In this document: piece after piece, positions 9,516-17,802 of the stretch
Layout of the letters: the number at the start of each line of letters is the position of its first letter
How positions within the stretch are numbered: position 1 is the stretch's first letter
Origin: Clostridia bacterium
GTDB lineage: Bacteria > Bacillota > Clostridia > Oscillospirales > CAG-272
NCBI GenBank assembly: GCA_017455975.1
Contig: JAFTLK010000358.1
Span: forward strand, 1 to 48,384
Reading direction: 5' to 3'
DNA: 48,384 nucleotides
Made by a program: the position numbers and the translations under genes
The notes under the pieces: model-generated
What the model was told of the DNA's origin: nothing
What the model saw: the letters and a program-made list of their open reading frames with translations, nothing else
Databases searched by the model: none

Positions 9516-9569
9516 ATACGCAGCATCAAACGTGCTGCCATATGACGGGAAGCAAAAAAGGAGTCAGCC

Positions 9570-10667
9570 ATGAAAAGAATCGGCATTGTCGGTATCGGAT
9601 GCATCTCCGGTATCTATCTTGAAAATATCACCAAGCGTTTTACTGATATCGAGATCATCGGTGTCTGCGACCTTGTCCGTGAACGTGCGGAAAAGGCTGT
9701 GGAAGCATACAATATCCCCAAGCTATATAACGATATGCACGAACTCTTTGCCGACCCCGAGGTCGATATTGTTCTCAATATCACCCGCCCATATGAGCAT
9801 TATGAGGTCTCCCGTGCCGCCCTTCTTGCAGGTAAGCATGTGTACTCGGAAAAGCCTCTCGGTGCATCGTGGGAGGAAGGGCGTGCGCTGGTAAAGCTGG
9901 CTGAAGAAAAGGGACTTTGGATTGGCGGTGCACCCGATACATTCCTCGGTGCCGGCATCCAGACCTGCCGCAAGCTCATTGATGAGGGTGCGATCGGCGA
10001 CATCGTCGGTGCGACCGCATTCATGACCGGACACGGACCGGAATCGTGGCATCCGGATCCCGAATTTTTCTATAAATACGGCGGCGGTCCGATGATGGAT
10101 ATGGGTCCGTATTACATCACCGCTCTCATCAACCTGCTCGGCGGCGTTCGCCGCATCGGCGGCATGACTGCCATTCCGTTCAAGCAGAGAACTGCCACCT
10201 GCCGTGAGCATAACGGCGAGATCATCGACGTAGAGGTTCCGACCTCGTATTACGGCGTATTGGAATTCACCTCCGGTGCCGTTGCATCCATCATGACATC
10301 GTTCGATATTTACGGTGCACATCTGCCGATCATTGAGGTATACGGCTCCAAGGGTACCCTGCGCGTTCCCGATCCCAACTGCTTCGGCGGCCCCGTCATC
10401 CTTCACACACCGGAAAACGGCGATGTGGAGATCCCGCTTGCCTTTGATTATCCGGAAAACTCCCGTGCCCTCGGTCTTGCCGAAATGGCATCGGCGCTGG
10501 AACACGGACGTGACCCGCGCGCAAGCTGGAAGCAGACTTTGCATGTTCTCGAAATTCTGACCGGATTTGAACGCGCCATGAAGAACGGCGGTTATCTGGA
10601 GCTCGAAACGACGTTTGAGCGCAAAATGCCGATGCAGACCGGCCTGCCGCACGGAACGTTGGATTAA
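9570..10667 (+). CDS. Gfo/Idh/MocA-family oxidoreductase
   Basis: 365 residues. Rossmann motif GIVGIGCISG (residues 4-13), SEKPLG with EKP at 94-96, and a C-terminal substrate domain with DMGPYY (D177, Y181), where Tyr stands in place of the more common His. AAAAAAGGAG lies just before the ATG. It is divergently transcribed from the DUF4091 gene through a compact double promoter, suggesting joint control and a shared sugar pathway. It is only distantly similar to the other Gfo/Idh/MocA protein in the window. The substrate is unknown. Confidence 0.9.
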   Translation: MKRIGIVGIGCISGIYLENITKRFTDIEIIGVCDLVRERAEKAVEAYNIPKLYNDMHELFADPEVDIVLNITRPYEHYEVSRAALLAGKHVYSEKPLGASWEEGRALVKLAEEKGLWIGGAPDTFLGAGIQTCRKLIDEGAIGDIVGATAFMTGHGPESWHPDPEFFYKYGGGPMMDMGPYYITALINLLGGVRRIGGMTAIPFKQRTATCREHNGEIIDVEVPTSYYGVLEFTSGAVASIMTSFDIYGAHLPIIEVYGSKGTLRVPDPNCFGGPVILHTPENGDVEIPLAFDYPENSRALGLAEMASALEHGRDPRASWKQTLHVLEILTGFERAMKNGGYLELETTFERKMPMQTGLPHGTLD

Positions 10668-10677
10668 ACGTAAAAAC

Positions 10678-10718
10678 AGCCCTCCCGCATCACGCACTGT
10701 GATATGGGAGGGCTTTAT
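10678..10718. terminator. Bidirectional terminator
   Basis: Stem AGCCCTCCCGCATCAC (10678-10693) / GTGATATGGGAGGGCT (10699-10714). T-rich tails on both sides end the oxidoreductase gene and the leftward ABC operon. Confidence 0.85.
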
Positions 10719-10727
10719 TGCTTTGTA

Positions 10728-11483
10728 TCAATCTCTGCGCAACCGACAGTAATAGCTTCCGTTATCCGCGATCATATCCACGCCGAAGACTTCATGCAGA
10801 ACCCCGGACGTACAAACTTCACCCGGTGTCCCGCTCATGACAAGCACTCCATTGCGCATCACCCATACCGCGTCGGCATAAGTCAGCGCAAGCGGCAGAT
10901 CATGCATGATGGCAGCCACAGCACAGCCGCCGTCGGCAATCGACCGCAAAAGCCGCATAAGCGCCAGCTGATGCCCGATATCGAGATATGTCGTCGGCTC
11001 ATCAAGCAGGATATAGTCCGCCTGCTGTGCCAGCGCCATTGCAAGACAGGCACTCTGGCGCATACCGCCCGACAACGCGGATAGCGGCCGTTTGGCTTCG
11101 GCTGATATCCCCATCTGAGCCATCGCATCCTCGGCGATCCTGCGGTCCTCAGCGGAATATCTGCGAGGAAACTGCAGATGCGGAAACCTCCCGTGCAGCA
11201 CCAACTCCCCGACCGTCATGGCAGGAATGCGCCGCCCCTGTGACAGATATGCCATCCGTTTTGCAAGCGCTGTGCGCGGATAATCCGTCACCGCACGTCC
11301 GTCGAGCAGTATCTTACCGCCGGTTATCGGCAGAATGCCGGGCAGGGTTTTAAGAAGCGTGCTTTTGCCGCAACCGTTGGGACCGAGAATACAAACAAGC
11401 TGACCGGGACACAGATTTGCCCGGATACCGTGCAGAACCTCTGAATGACCGTATCCCGCACGCAAATCCCACAGTTCAAGCAT
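10728..11483 (-). CDS. Iron/siderophore/cobalamin-type ABC transporter ATPase
   Basis: 251 residues. Walker A GPNGCGKST (34-42), signature LSGG (137-140), Walker B ILLDEP (158-163) and the switch His in IMHDLPLAL. It closely fits the FecE/BtuD class that energises FecCD-type permeases. The start at 11483 overlaps the permease stop by 8 bases, so translation is probably coupled. It is the last gene of the leftward operon. Longer in-frame extensions upstream run through the permease gene and are not real. Confidence 0.93.
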   Translation of the reverse strand: MLELWDLRAGYGHSEVLHGIRANLCPGQLVCILGPNGCGKSTLLKTLPGILPITGGKILLDGRAVTDYPRTALAKRMAYLSQGRRIPAMTVGELVLHGRFPHLQFPRRYSAEDRRIAEDAMAQMGISAEAKRPLSALSGGMRQSACLAMALAQQADYILLDEPTTYLDIGHQLALMRLLRSIADGGCAVAAIMHDLPLALTYADAVWVMRNGVLVMSGTPGEVCTSGVLHEVFGVDMIADNGSYYCRLRRD

Positions 11484-12474
11484 GATCCTGCCCCCCTCTC
11501 CCGCGCAGCAGCAAAAACAGGAAAAACGGTGCACCGAGGAACGCCAGCAGAATACCGACCGGCAGCTCATACGGCGCAAAGAGCGTACGTGCCGCCGTAT
11601 CGCAGAGAACGGTAAACGCACCGCCGAGCACAGCACACATCGGCAGCAGCATTCCTGCCCCGCCGCCGGTCAGACGCCGTACGGCATGCGGTACGAGCAG
11701 ACCGATAAACGAAAGCAGCCCTGCCGTACTGACCGCCGCACCGGCAAGCAATGCCGCAAGCAGCAAAAACAGCACCCGCATGCGTCCGGTATGCATGCCG
11801 AGCCCGCGTGCTGTTTCCTCACCGAGCCCCAATACATCAAGCTCGTTTGTAAGGAACAAAAGAAGCCCGAGTGCACAGAGGATGATGACAGACGGCACGC
11901 GCAGGCTCTGTGCGGTCACCGATGAAAAATCCCCTGCACGGAAAAAGGTGCTCTGAATGCTGACATCCGGCACAAGGGTCGTCACGGTATCGCTGCAAGC
12001 GCCGAGCAGGCTGTTGACCGCCGCACCGATCAGAATAACAATGCTGTCCGATGCGCCGAATCTGTGCGCGGCCGCACTCACAGTCAGTGCCGTCAGAAAA
12101 GCGCCGAGGAAAGCCGCCGCCGACAGCCGCCATCCGCCGAGAATCCCACAAGCTGCACAAAGCACGACCGCAAACCCGGCACCTGCATTGATGCCGATCA
12201 TGCCGGGCGATGCCAGCGGATTGCCGAGTACCCCCTGAATGACCGCACCGGAAACCGCCAGCGCCGCGCCGCAGATCATGGCACCCGCCACACGCGGCAC
12301 GCGGACATACCACACGATCCGTCCGGCAGCCGTCGCCCTTTGCGTATCGGCAAACGCATCCCATAGCTCCGTCAGCGTCAGCCCCGCCGCACCGGACATC
12401 AGTCCGGCCAGAACAGACAGGAGCGCAAACAGCAGTGCACCGACGGCAAGGAGCACTGTTTTTTTATGTATCAT
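11476..12474 (-). CDS. FecCD-family ABC transporter permease
   Basis: 332 residues from the chosen ATG (an alternative in-frame ATG at 12486 adds four residues). The protein is hydrophobic throughout with about nine to ten membrane helices. It has the FecCD signature VRVPRVAGAMICGAALAVSG and the NPLASPGMIGINAGAG segment. Its start overlaps the stop of the binding-protein gene by 11 bases. It forms the channel for iron-siderophore, haem or corrinoid uptake together with the flanking ATPase and lipoprotein. Confidence 0.93.
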   Translation of the reverse strand: MIHKKTVLLAVGALLFALLSVLAGLMSGAAGLTLTELWDAFADTQRATAAGRIVWYVRVPRVAGAMICGAALAVSGAVIQGVLGNPLASPGMIGINAGAGFAVVLCAACGILGGWRLSAAAFLGAFLTALTVSAAAHRFGASDSIVILIGAAVNSLLGACSDTVTTLVPDVSIQSTFFRAGDFSSVTAQSLRVPSVIILCALGLLLFLTNELDVLGLGEETARGLGMHTGRMRVLFLLLAALLAGAAVSTAGLLSFIGLLVPHAVRRLTGGGAGMLLPMCAVLGGAFTVLCDTAARTLFAPYELPVGILLAFLGAPFFLFLLLRGRGGQDHA

Positions 12475-13429
12475 TGAGTGTCTCATATAAGATCCGGTAA
12501 GCCTCCGCCCAGCGGTCATTCGGTTTGAGATGGAACAGTGACCGATCCATGACATGGATACGTCCCCGGGCGACCGCATCGAGCGTCTGCCACGCAGGGT
12601 TGCCGGAAAAGAGTGCATCGAGTGACTCCATCGCGGCCGATGTGTCGCTGCCCATCGTTACGACAAAAATATGTGCAGGGTTCTTTTCAAGGATTGATTC
12701 CAGCCCCAGCGTTTCGAGAAGCGCGGTATCGCTGTCGGCGATGTTTTCGCACCCGAGATCGTAAAGCATTCCGCCGAGGATCGTTCCGTCGCTGCCCTTT
12801 GCCTTAACGCCGCCGGAGGATGCCCGCAGCAGCAGAATGGAGGGCGGTTCGGGACATGACGATGTAAACTGCGTCCTGATACCGGCAATCTCGTCGTACA
12901 GCTGCGTTCCGTGTGCCTCGTATAAATCCGCACGTCCCGTGATGCGGGTACAGAGGGCAAGCGCATCAAGGTAGTCATCAAAGGATTCCACCTCAAAATA
13001 CGCCGTCGGAATACCGACAGATTCGAGAAAACCGAGAAGTTCAACATGCGCGGCGGTCGATGCGGAGGCAATGATGAAATCGGGTCCCGCCGATAAAAGC
13101 AGCTCGGTGTTCGGGCTGTGCGCACCGCCGATGTTTACGGTATCCTCCCCGTTATACCCAAAGTCCTCCCATGCGTCCTCCGATGCGGCACAAAGGCTGC
13201 CGCCCGCCAACAGCCAGAGATCGGCAAGACTGCCCGACAGGCTCGCCGTCCTCACAGGCACGGACGGCAGTTCCACTTCCCGTCCGAGCGCATCGGTAAA
13301 AACGATGGCTGTATCCGAGGTCGTACCCGGATCTGTGATACCGCACGAGGACAGCAATATCCCCGCAAGCATCAACCACACAGTCGACAAACATAAACAC
13401 AAGCGCACGATCTTTGATGATCTTTGCAT
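12464..13429 (-). CDS. Periplasmic-binding-type lipoprotein of an iron/cofactor ABC importer
   Basis: 321 residues. A signal peptide with lipobox LLSSC places the lipidated Cys at residue 29. The mature part is a class III (TroA-like) binding fold: a DALGREVELP start, GGAHSPNTELLLSAGPDFIIAS, a long backbone helix and a C-terminal lobe with SGNPAWQTLDAVARGRIHVMD. The start at 13429 follows GGGGAGG by 5 bases; in-frame codons upstream lie past the promoter. It captures the ligand outside the membrane and delivers it to the adjacent permease and ATPase. Ligand class (siderophore, haem, corrinoid) cannot be fixed; I saw no cobalamin riboswitch upstream. Confidence 0.9.
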   Translation of the reverse strand: MQRSSKIVRLCLCLSTVWLMLAGILLSSCGITDPGTTSDTAIVFTDALGREVELPSVPVRTASLSGSLADLWLLAGGSLCAASEDAWEDFGYNGEDTVNIGGAHSPNTELLLSAGPDFIIASASTAAHVELLGFLESVGIPTAYFEVESFDDYLDALALCTRITGRADLYEAHGTQLYDEIAGIRTQFTSSCPEPPSILLLRASSGGVKAKGSDGTILGGMLYDLGCENIADSDTALLETLGLESILEKNPAHIFVVTMGSDTSAAMESLDALFSGNPAWQTLDAVARGRIHVMDRSLFHLKPNDRWAEAYRILYETLNDT

Positions 13430-13460
13430 CTGTTTTCCTCCCCAAATCACCCAAAACCGA

Positions 13461-13489
13461 TTGACATACGACGCGCCGGGTGATATAAT
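13461..13489 (+). promoter_or_regulatory. Consensus promoter of the rightward reductase-uronate operon
   Basis: Perfect -35 TTGACA (13461-13466), 17-base spacer, perfect -10 TATAAT (13484-13489). Transcription should start near 13496, inside the palindrome at 13499-13519, and pass through the opposing leftward promoter. Confidence 0.88.
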
Positions 13490-13498
13490 AAATTGAAA

Positions 13499-13519
13499 GC
13501 ATACACTTCTGATGTATGC
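13499..13519. promoter_or_regulatory. Palindromic candidate operator between face-to-face promoters
   Basis: Perfect 7-bp inverted repeat GCATACA (13499-13505) / TGTATGC (13513-13519) around a 7-base spacer. It covers the expected start points of both opposing promoters (about 13496 rightward, about 13517 leftward). As DNA it could bind a dimeric regulator; as RNA it would form a 5' hairpin on either transcript. It is not a Fur box that I recognise. Confidence 0.6.
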
Positions 13520-13523
13520 ACCC

Positions 13524-13552
13524 ATTATATCACACTTTTCCCAAGGTGTCAA
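13524..13552 (-). promoter_or_regulatory. Consensus promoter of the leftward ABC importer operon
   Basis: Read leftward: perfect -35 TTGACA (13552-13547), 17-base spacer, perfect -10 TATAAT (13529-13524), with TGTGA before the -10. The leader of about 88 bases contains the palindrome and the opposing promoter. Confidence 0.88.
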
Positions 13553-13602
13553 TCGGCGGAAAAGTGTACACCGTCCAAAACCAATCATGAGAGGAATCAT
13601 TT

Positions 13603-14532
13603 ATGACAACACTGACAAAAGAACAGATCACCTCGGTCAAGGGACGCGGCTTCCTTCTGAACCGCGGCACCGATTGTTTCTCCGGCCGTATCATCGCACC
13701 CGCCGGCATTTACACACCCGACATGCTCGCCGCCATCGCCGCATGTGCGGACACTTACGGCAATGGCAAGGTCATCTTTACCGCACGTCTTTCTGCCGAA
13801 ATCGTCGGCATTCCGTTTGAACGCATTCCGGAAGCGGAGGCCTTTATGGCCGAACACGGTCTGTCCTTCGGCGGCACCGGCGCAAAGATCCGCCCGATCG
13901 TCGCATGCAAGGGTTCCACCTGCGTCTACGGCAACATCGACACGCACGGTCTTGCAGAAGCCCTGCACGAAACCTTCTATCTGGGCATGCGTTCCGTCGC
14001 TCTGCCGCATAAATTCAAGATCGGTGTGGGCGGATGTCCGAACAGCTGCATGAAGCCGAGCCTCAACGACATCGGCATTGAGGGCTGCCGCCCCTACACC
14101 TTTGATGTCTCCCTCTGCCGCGGCTGTAAGGTCTGTGCCGTAGAAAAAGCCTGCCCGTCAAAGGCTGTCTCCGTATCCGACGGTCATGCGGTCATCGACA
14201 CCGCACGCTGTACCAACTGCGGTGTCTGTGTCGGAAAATGTCCCTTCGGCGCGGTTCCGAAGGACGCAGACGCACGCTGCCGCATCTATGTCGGCGGAAC
14301 ATGGGGCAAGACCCAGCGCGTCGGCACACCGCTGTCCGCGACATTCACGCCGGACGAGATCCCGACCATCGTGGAAAAGGTCATCCTCTGGTACAAGGAA
14401 AACGGTCGCGCAAAGGAACGGCTCGGTGCTGCTATCGACCGTCTCGGCATGGCACATCTGGAGGCGGCACTGGCCGATGACGATCTGCTCCGCCGCAAGG
14501 ATGAAATTCTCGCCTCCCCCATACAGCAGTGA
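13603..14532 (+). CDS. Small siroheme-type sulfite/nitrite reductase-like protein with ferredoxin domain
   Basis: 309 residues, cytoplasmic. Residues 1-70 form a nitrite/sulfite-reductase ferredoxin-like half domain. C102/C107 and C145/C149 (GVGGCPNSC) are the cluster/siroheme cysteines; the first pair is C-x4-C, whereas classical enzymes have C-x5-C. Two [4Fe-4S] ferredoxin motifs follow: C172-x2-C-x2-C-x5-CP and C203-x2-C-x2-C-x3-CP. The layout matches small assimilatory-like sulfite reductases and anaerobic sulfite reductase subunit C. A role in reducing sulfite, nitrite or another small oxyanion is likely but unproven. It is the first gene of an operon with an esterase and uxaB-uxaA, and shares a control region with an iron/cofactor importer, which could supply metal. 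Confidence 0.85.
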   Translation: MTTLTKEQITSVKGRGFLLNRGTDCFSGRIIAPAGIYTPDMLAAIAACADTYGNGKVIFTARLSAEIVGIPFERIPEAEAFMAEHGLSFGGTGAKIRPIVACKGSTCVYGNIDTHGLAEALHETFYLGMRSVALPHKFKIGVGGCPNSCMKPSLNDIGIEGCRPYTFDVSLCRGCKVCAVEKACPSKAVSVSDGHAVIDTARCTNCGVCVGKCPFGAVPKDADARCRIYVGGTWGKTQRVGTPLSATFTPDEIPTIVEKVILWYKENGRAKERLGAAIDRLGMAHLEAALADDDLLRRKDEILASPIQQ

Positions 14533-14547
14533 AAGGATGAATCTATC

Positions 14548-16308
14548 ATGAACGAACGCTATCAGGTTCTCGGCTATCCCCCAAACGATGCCCGCCTCCG
14601 CATCAGCCGCCACACCAATTCCATCTTCCCCATCACCCGTTTTTCCTCTCGTGAGGAAGTCGAAACCCGCAGAGAGGAACTTCGTTTCAATCTCCGTATG
14701 GCGGCAGGTCTGTATCCGTGGCCTGAGAAAACGCCGCTCAATGCAAAATACGAGGATGTCGGTATCTTCGACGGGTATTCCGTAAAGAAGATCATGTTTG
14801 AAACCCGCCCCGGTTTCTGGTCGACAGGCAATCTCTATCTGCCGCATCCGATGAAAGAAAAGATGCCCGCCATCCTCAACGTCATCGGCCACTGGGAAGA
14901 CCAGCGTCTGACGCGCACGGATACGGGCGACTATCCCATCCAGCTTGCCAACTTCGCCCGTATGGGATTTGTCTGTCTCGTCACAGATATGATCGGTATG
15001 GTCGACAGCCGTCAGATCTCCCACTATTACGGACGCGATGAGAAGGAGCTGTGGACCTCAAACGGTCTCGGTATCCAGCTCTGGAACAACATCCGCGCCC
15101 TTGACCTGCTCTCCTCCCTGCCATATGTCGATGCAGACCGCATCGGCATGACCGGCGCGTCCGGCGGCGGCTCACAGACGCTGTTTCTGTCCCTGCTTGA
15201 CGCGCGTGTCCGCGCAGCCGCACCGATCAACATGATCTCTCTGAATATGCAGGGCGGCTGTCAGTGTGAAAACGCTGAGGGGCTGCGCCGCAGCACCGAC
15301 AACACCGAAATGTGTGCCATGCTCGCGCCGCGCCCGCTGTTCCTTGCCGGCTCCACCGGCGACTGGACGTGCTGGCTGGAAACCGATGAGCTGCCCGGCG
15401 TGCTGGAAGCATACCGTCAGTACGGGGCCGAAGATCAGGTCGAGCACTTCTATCAGGATGCACCGCATCAGTACAACGAAAAGACCCGTCATCATGTCTA
15501 CAGCTTCTTTGCACGCCATCTGATGGGATATGACCCGCATTGGGTCGAGCAGCCCATCGAGCCGGGCGATCTTGCCGATTATACATGGTTCCGCGGTGAG
15601 GGACATGCACCGGGCATCGACTCGGATGACGCATTCTTTGCATACCACAAGACCGAGCGTGCATCCGCAATTGCGTCGCTTGACACGGACGAAAAACGCC
15701 GCATGCTCGCATGGATGACCGGCATCCGCGAACAGCGTCACCACTTCATTCCCTTATCCAATCTGTCAGAGGACGGCATCGCAATCCGCCGCGGCATTCT
15801 GGTCGGGAAGCACGATGAAAAAATCCCGACGGTTACCGTGATCCCCGAACAATGGGACGGCAAGCAAATCTGTCTGGCACTCGGCAGCAACGGAAAGGAC
15901 ATCATTGATACCCCGGCGGTACAGGCCATTCTGTCAGGCGGCACAGCCGTTGTCAGCGGCGACCTTTACAAAACCGGTGAATCAGCAGCATGCGTTCAGA
16001 CCGATGAAGAAAACGAAGCAAACAACCGCTACTTTACGACCTTCCACGATACCACCGATGCCTGCCGTGCGCAGGATGCGGCGGCACTGCTTGCGTTTGC
16101 TCGCGATATCGCCTCTGACGTGACCGTATATGCATCCGGCACGGCTGCAGGAGCCGCGGCTTGTGCACTTGCATTGACCGACGGCATCCGTTCGGCACAG
16201 CTGGAAGCTGTGGCATGCGAGAGCATACCCGTCATGCCGGGCATGGCAGCATTCGGCGGCATCCGTACCTGCATCGCGCTGGCACGGTGCCCCATCACTA
16301 CATTCTGA
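14548..16308 (+). CDS. Acetyl-xylan-esterase-like alpha/beta hydrolase
   Basis: 586 residues, no signal peptide. The N-terminal half has the alpha/beta-hydrolase core with nucleophile elbow GASGGGS (S205). The acid is probably D272 (AGSTGDWT) and the base H307 (DAPHQYNEKTR). The PAILNVIGHWEDQR and RMGFVCLVTDMIG strands fit the AXE1/CE-like hydrolases of polysaccharide loci. The C-terminal 250 residues form a second, degenerate alpha/beta-hydrolase-like region with no obvious elbow. Likely job: removing acetyl or methyl esters from imported uronate-containing oligosaccharides before uxaB/uxaA act. It starts 15 bases after the reductase stop, with GAAAGGA in that gap. Confidence 0.78.
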   Translation: MNERYQVLGYPPNDARLRISRHTNSIFPITRFSSREEVETRREELRFNLRMAAGLYPWPEKTPLNAKYEDVGIFDGYSVKKIMFETRPGFWSTGNLYLPHPMKEKMPAILNVIGHWEDQRLTRTDTGDYPIQLANFARMGFVCLVTDMIGMVDSRQISHYYGRDEKELWTSNGLGIQLWNNIRALDLLSSLPYVDADRIGMTGASGGGSQTLFLSLLDARVRAAAPINMISLNMQGGCQCENAEGLRRSTDNTEMCAMLAPRPLFLAGSTGDWTCWLETDELPGVLEAYRQYGAEDQVEHFYQDAPHQYNEKTRHHVYSFFARHLMGYDPHWVEQPIEPGDLADYTWFRGEGHAPGIDSDDAFFAYHKTERASAIASLDTDEKRRMLAWMTGIREQRHHFIPLSNLSEDGIAIRRGILVGKHDEKIPTVTVIPEQWDGKQICLALGSNGKDIIDTPAVQAILSGGTAVVSGDLYKTGESAACVQTDEENEANNRYFTTFHDTTDACRAQDAAALLAFARDIASDVTVYASGTAAGAAACALALTDGIRSAQLEAVACESIPVMPGMAAFGGIRTCIALARCPITTF

Positions 16309-16325
16309 CAATCGAGGATCATCCG

Positions 16326-17801
16326 ATGAATATCAATAAACCCACCCGTCCCACAAAGATCCTGCAGTTCGGACAGGGCAACTTTCTCCGCGGCTTCTGT
16401 GACACGCTGATCGATGCCGCCAACGAAGCCGGTGTATACAACGGCGGCATCGTTGTCGTGCAATCCGTCGGACAGACAAATCCGGCATATGCCGCACAGA
16501 ACAACTGCTATACCACACTCCTGCGCGGCAAGGAAAACGGTGATGTCATCAACACGCCGCATATCATTACCTCCCTGCAGGACATCGTTCATGCCGACAA
16601 TGCAGAGGCCTTTCTGTCCTATGCCGCCTGCCCGACGCTGGAAGCTGTTCTGTCCAATACGACAGAGGCCGGCATTGTCTATGACGGGACCGACAGCCTG
16701 ACAGCCGGGATACCGCGCACCTTCCCCGGCAAGCTGACCCGCTTTCTCCATGAACGGTACTGTGCCTTTCACGGCGACCCGACACGCGGGCTTGTCATCT
16801 TTCCGACTGAGCTGATTGAGCACAACGGCCGTGTTCTGCGTGACTATGTTCTGCGCCATGCACACCGTATGGCAGATGGAGATGCCTTTGCGGCCTGGAT
16901 CGATGGCTCCTGCCTGTTCTGCGACACACTCGTGGACCGCATCGTCACGGGCTACCCGAAGAATCCGGAGGATGCTGAACGGATCTTTGCGCAGCTCGGC
17001 TATACCGATGCGCTGCTGACCGTTGCGGAGCCGTTTGGGCTGTGGGTCATCGAAGCCCGTGACACGGCACGTGCCGAAGCGGTGCTTCCTCTCGACCGCG
17101 CCGGTCTTCCGGTTGTTTTCACCGATGATCTGACCCCGTACCGCGAACGCAAGGTCCGCATTCTCAACGGTGCACATACATCGTTTGTTCCCGCAGCATT
17201 TCTGGCAGGTGAGGACATTGTCCGTGACTGCATGTTCCATCACGTCATCCGACCGTTCATCGACACCTGTATCTATCATGAGATCCTGCCGACGCTGGAG
17301 GGCAGACTTGACACGGATGATCTGCGCGCATTTGCAAATGCCGTCTGCGAACGCTTTGAAAATCCGTTCATCGACCATGCGCTGATCTCCATCTGTCTCA
17401 ATTCCGTATCGAAATGGCGGGCGCGTGTCCTGCCGTCGGTGCTCGATTCCGTCAAAAACGGCATACTCCCGCACTGTCTGATTTTCTCCTTTGCCGCGCT
17501 GTGCCATTTCTATGCAGCAGGCAGGATGACCGATGACGGCTTTGTCGGCACAAGAGCGGTTGACGGCAGAGATCCTCGCTACACCGTCTCCGACAGCGCA
17601 GAGGTGCTTGCCTTCTTTGCAGAGCACGGCCATGCAGACAATGTTCTTGCGCGCTTTGCTGCCTGCACGGAATTCTGGGGCATGGATCTGACATCGATTC
17701 CCGGCTTTGCGGAGGCGGCACAAATGTATTTTGATGCCATCGCCGACCGAGGAGTACTTCCCGCCATGCGGGATGCGATACATACATCAAGGAGGGTCTG
17801 A
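16326..17801 (+). CDS. uxaB: Tagaturonate reductase (altronate oxidoreductase)
   Basis: 491 residues, a mannitol-dehydrogenase-family polyol/uronate reductase. The NAD-binding start is KILQFGQGNFLRGF (about residues 10-23). The catalytic-type Lys/His region reads KVRILNGAHTS (about 275-285), and VIFPTELIEHNG is typical of UxaB. It interconverts D-tagaturonate and D-altronate with NAD(H) in galacturonate catabolism. The ATG at 16326 follows GAGGAT by a usual spacing; the region upstream in the same frame belongs to the esterase gene. It is followed after one base by uxaA, the next enzyme of the pathway. uxaC and the KDG kinase/aldolase genes are not in the window. Confidence 0.93.
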   Translation: MNINKPTRPTKILQFGQGNFLRGFCDTLIDAANEAGVYNGGIVVVQSVGQTNPAYAAQNNCYTTLLRGKENGDVINTPHIITSLQDIVHADNAEAFLSYAACPTLEAVLSNTTEAGIVYDGTDSLTAGIPRTFPGKLTRFLHERYCAFHGDPTRGLVIFPTELIEHNGRVLRDYVLRHAHRMADGDAFAAWIDGSCLFCDTLVDRIVTGYPKNPEDAERIFAQLGYTDALLTVAEPFGLWVIEARDTARAEAVLPLDRAGLPVVFTDDLTPYRERKVRILNGAHTSFVPAAFLAGEDIVRDCMFHHVIRPFIDTCIYHEILPTLEGRLDTDDLRAFANAVCERFENPFIDHALISICLNSVSKWRARVLPSVLDSVKNGILPHCLIFSFAALCHFYAAGRMTDDGFVGTRAVDGRDPRYTVSDSAEVLAFFAEHGHADNVLARFAACTEFWGMDLTSIPGFAEAAQMYFDAIADRGVLPAMRDAIHTSRRV

Positions 17802-17802
17802 T

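Noticed and set aside
13430-13520. Cobalamin or other riboswitch in the leader of the ABC importer
   Set aside because: The leader is only about 88 bases and lacks a B12-box; only the palindrome hairpin is visible.
16029-17783. 584-residue leftward frame
   Set aside because: Antisense to the esterase end and uxaB; no ribosome binding site or motif.
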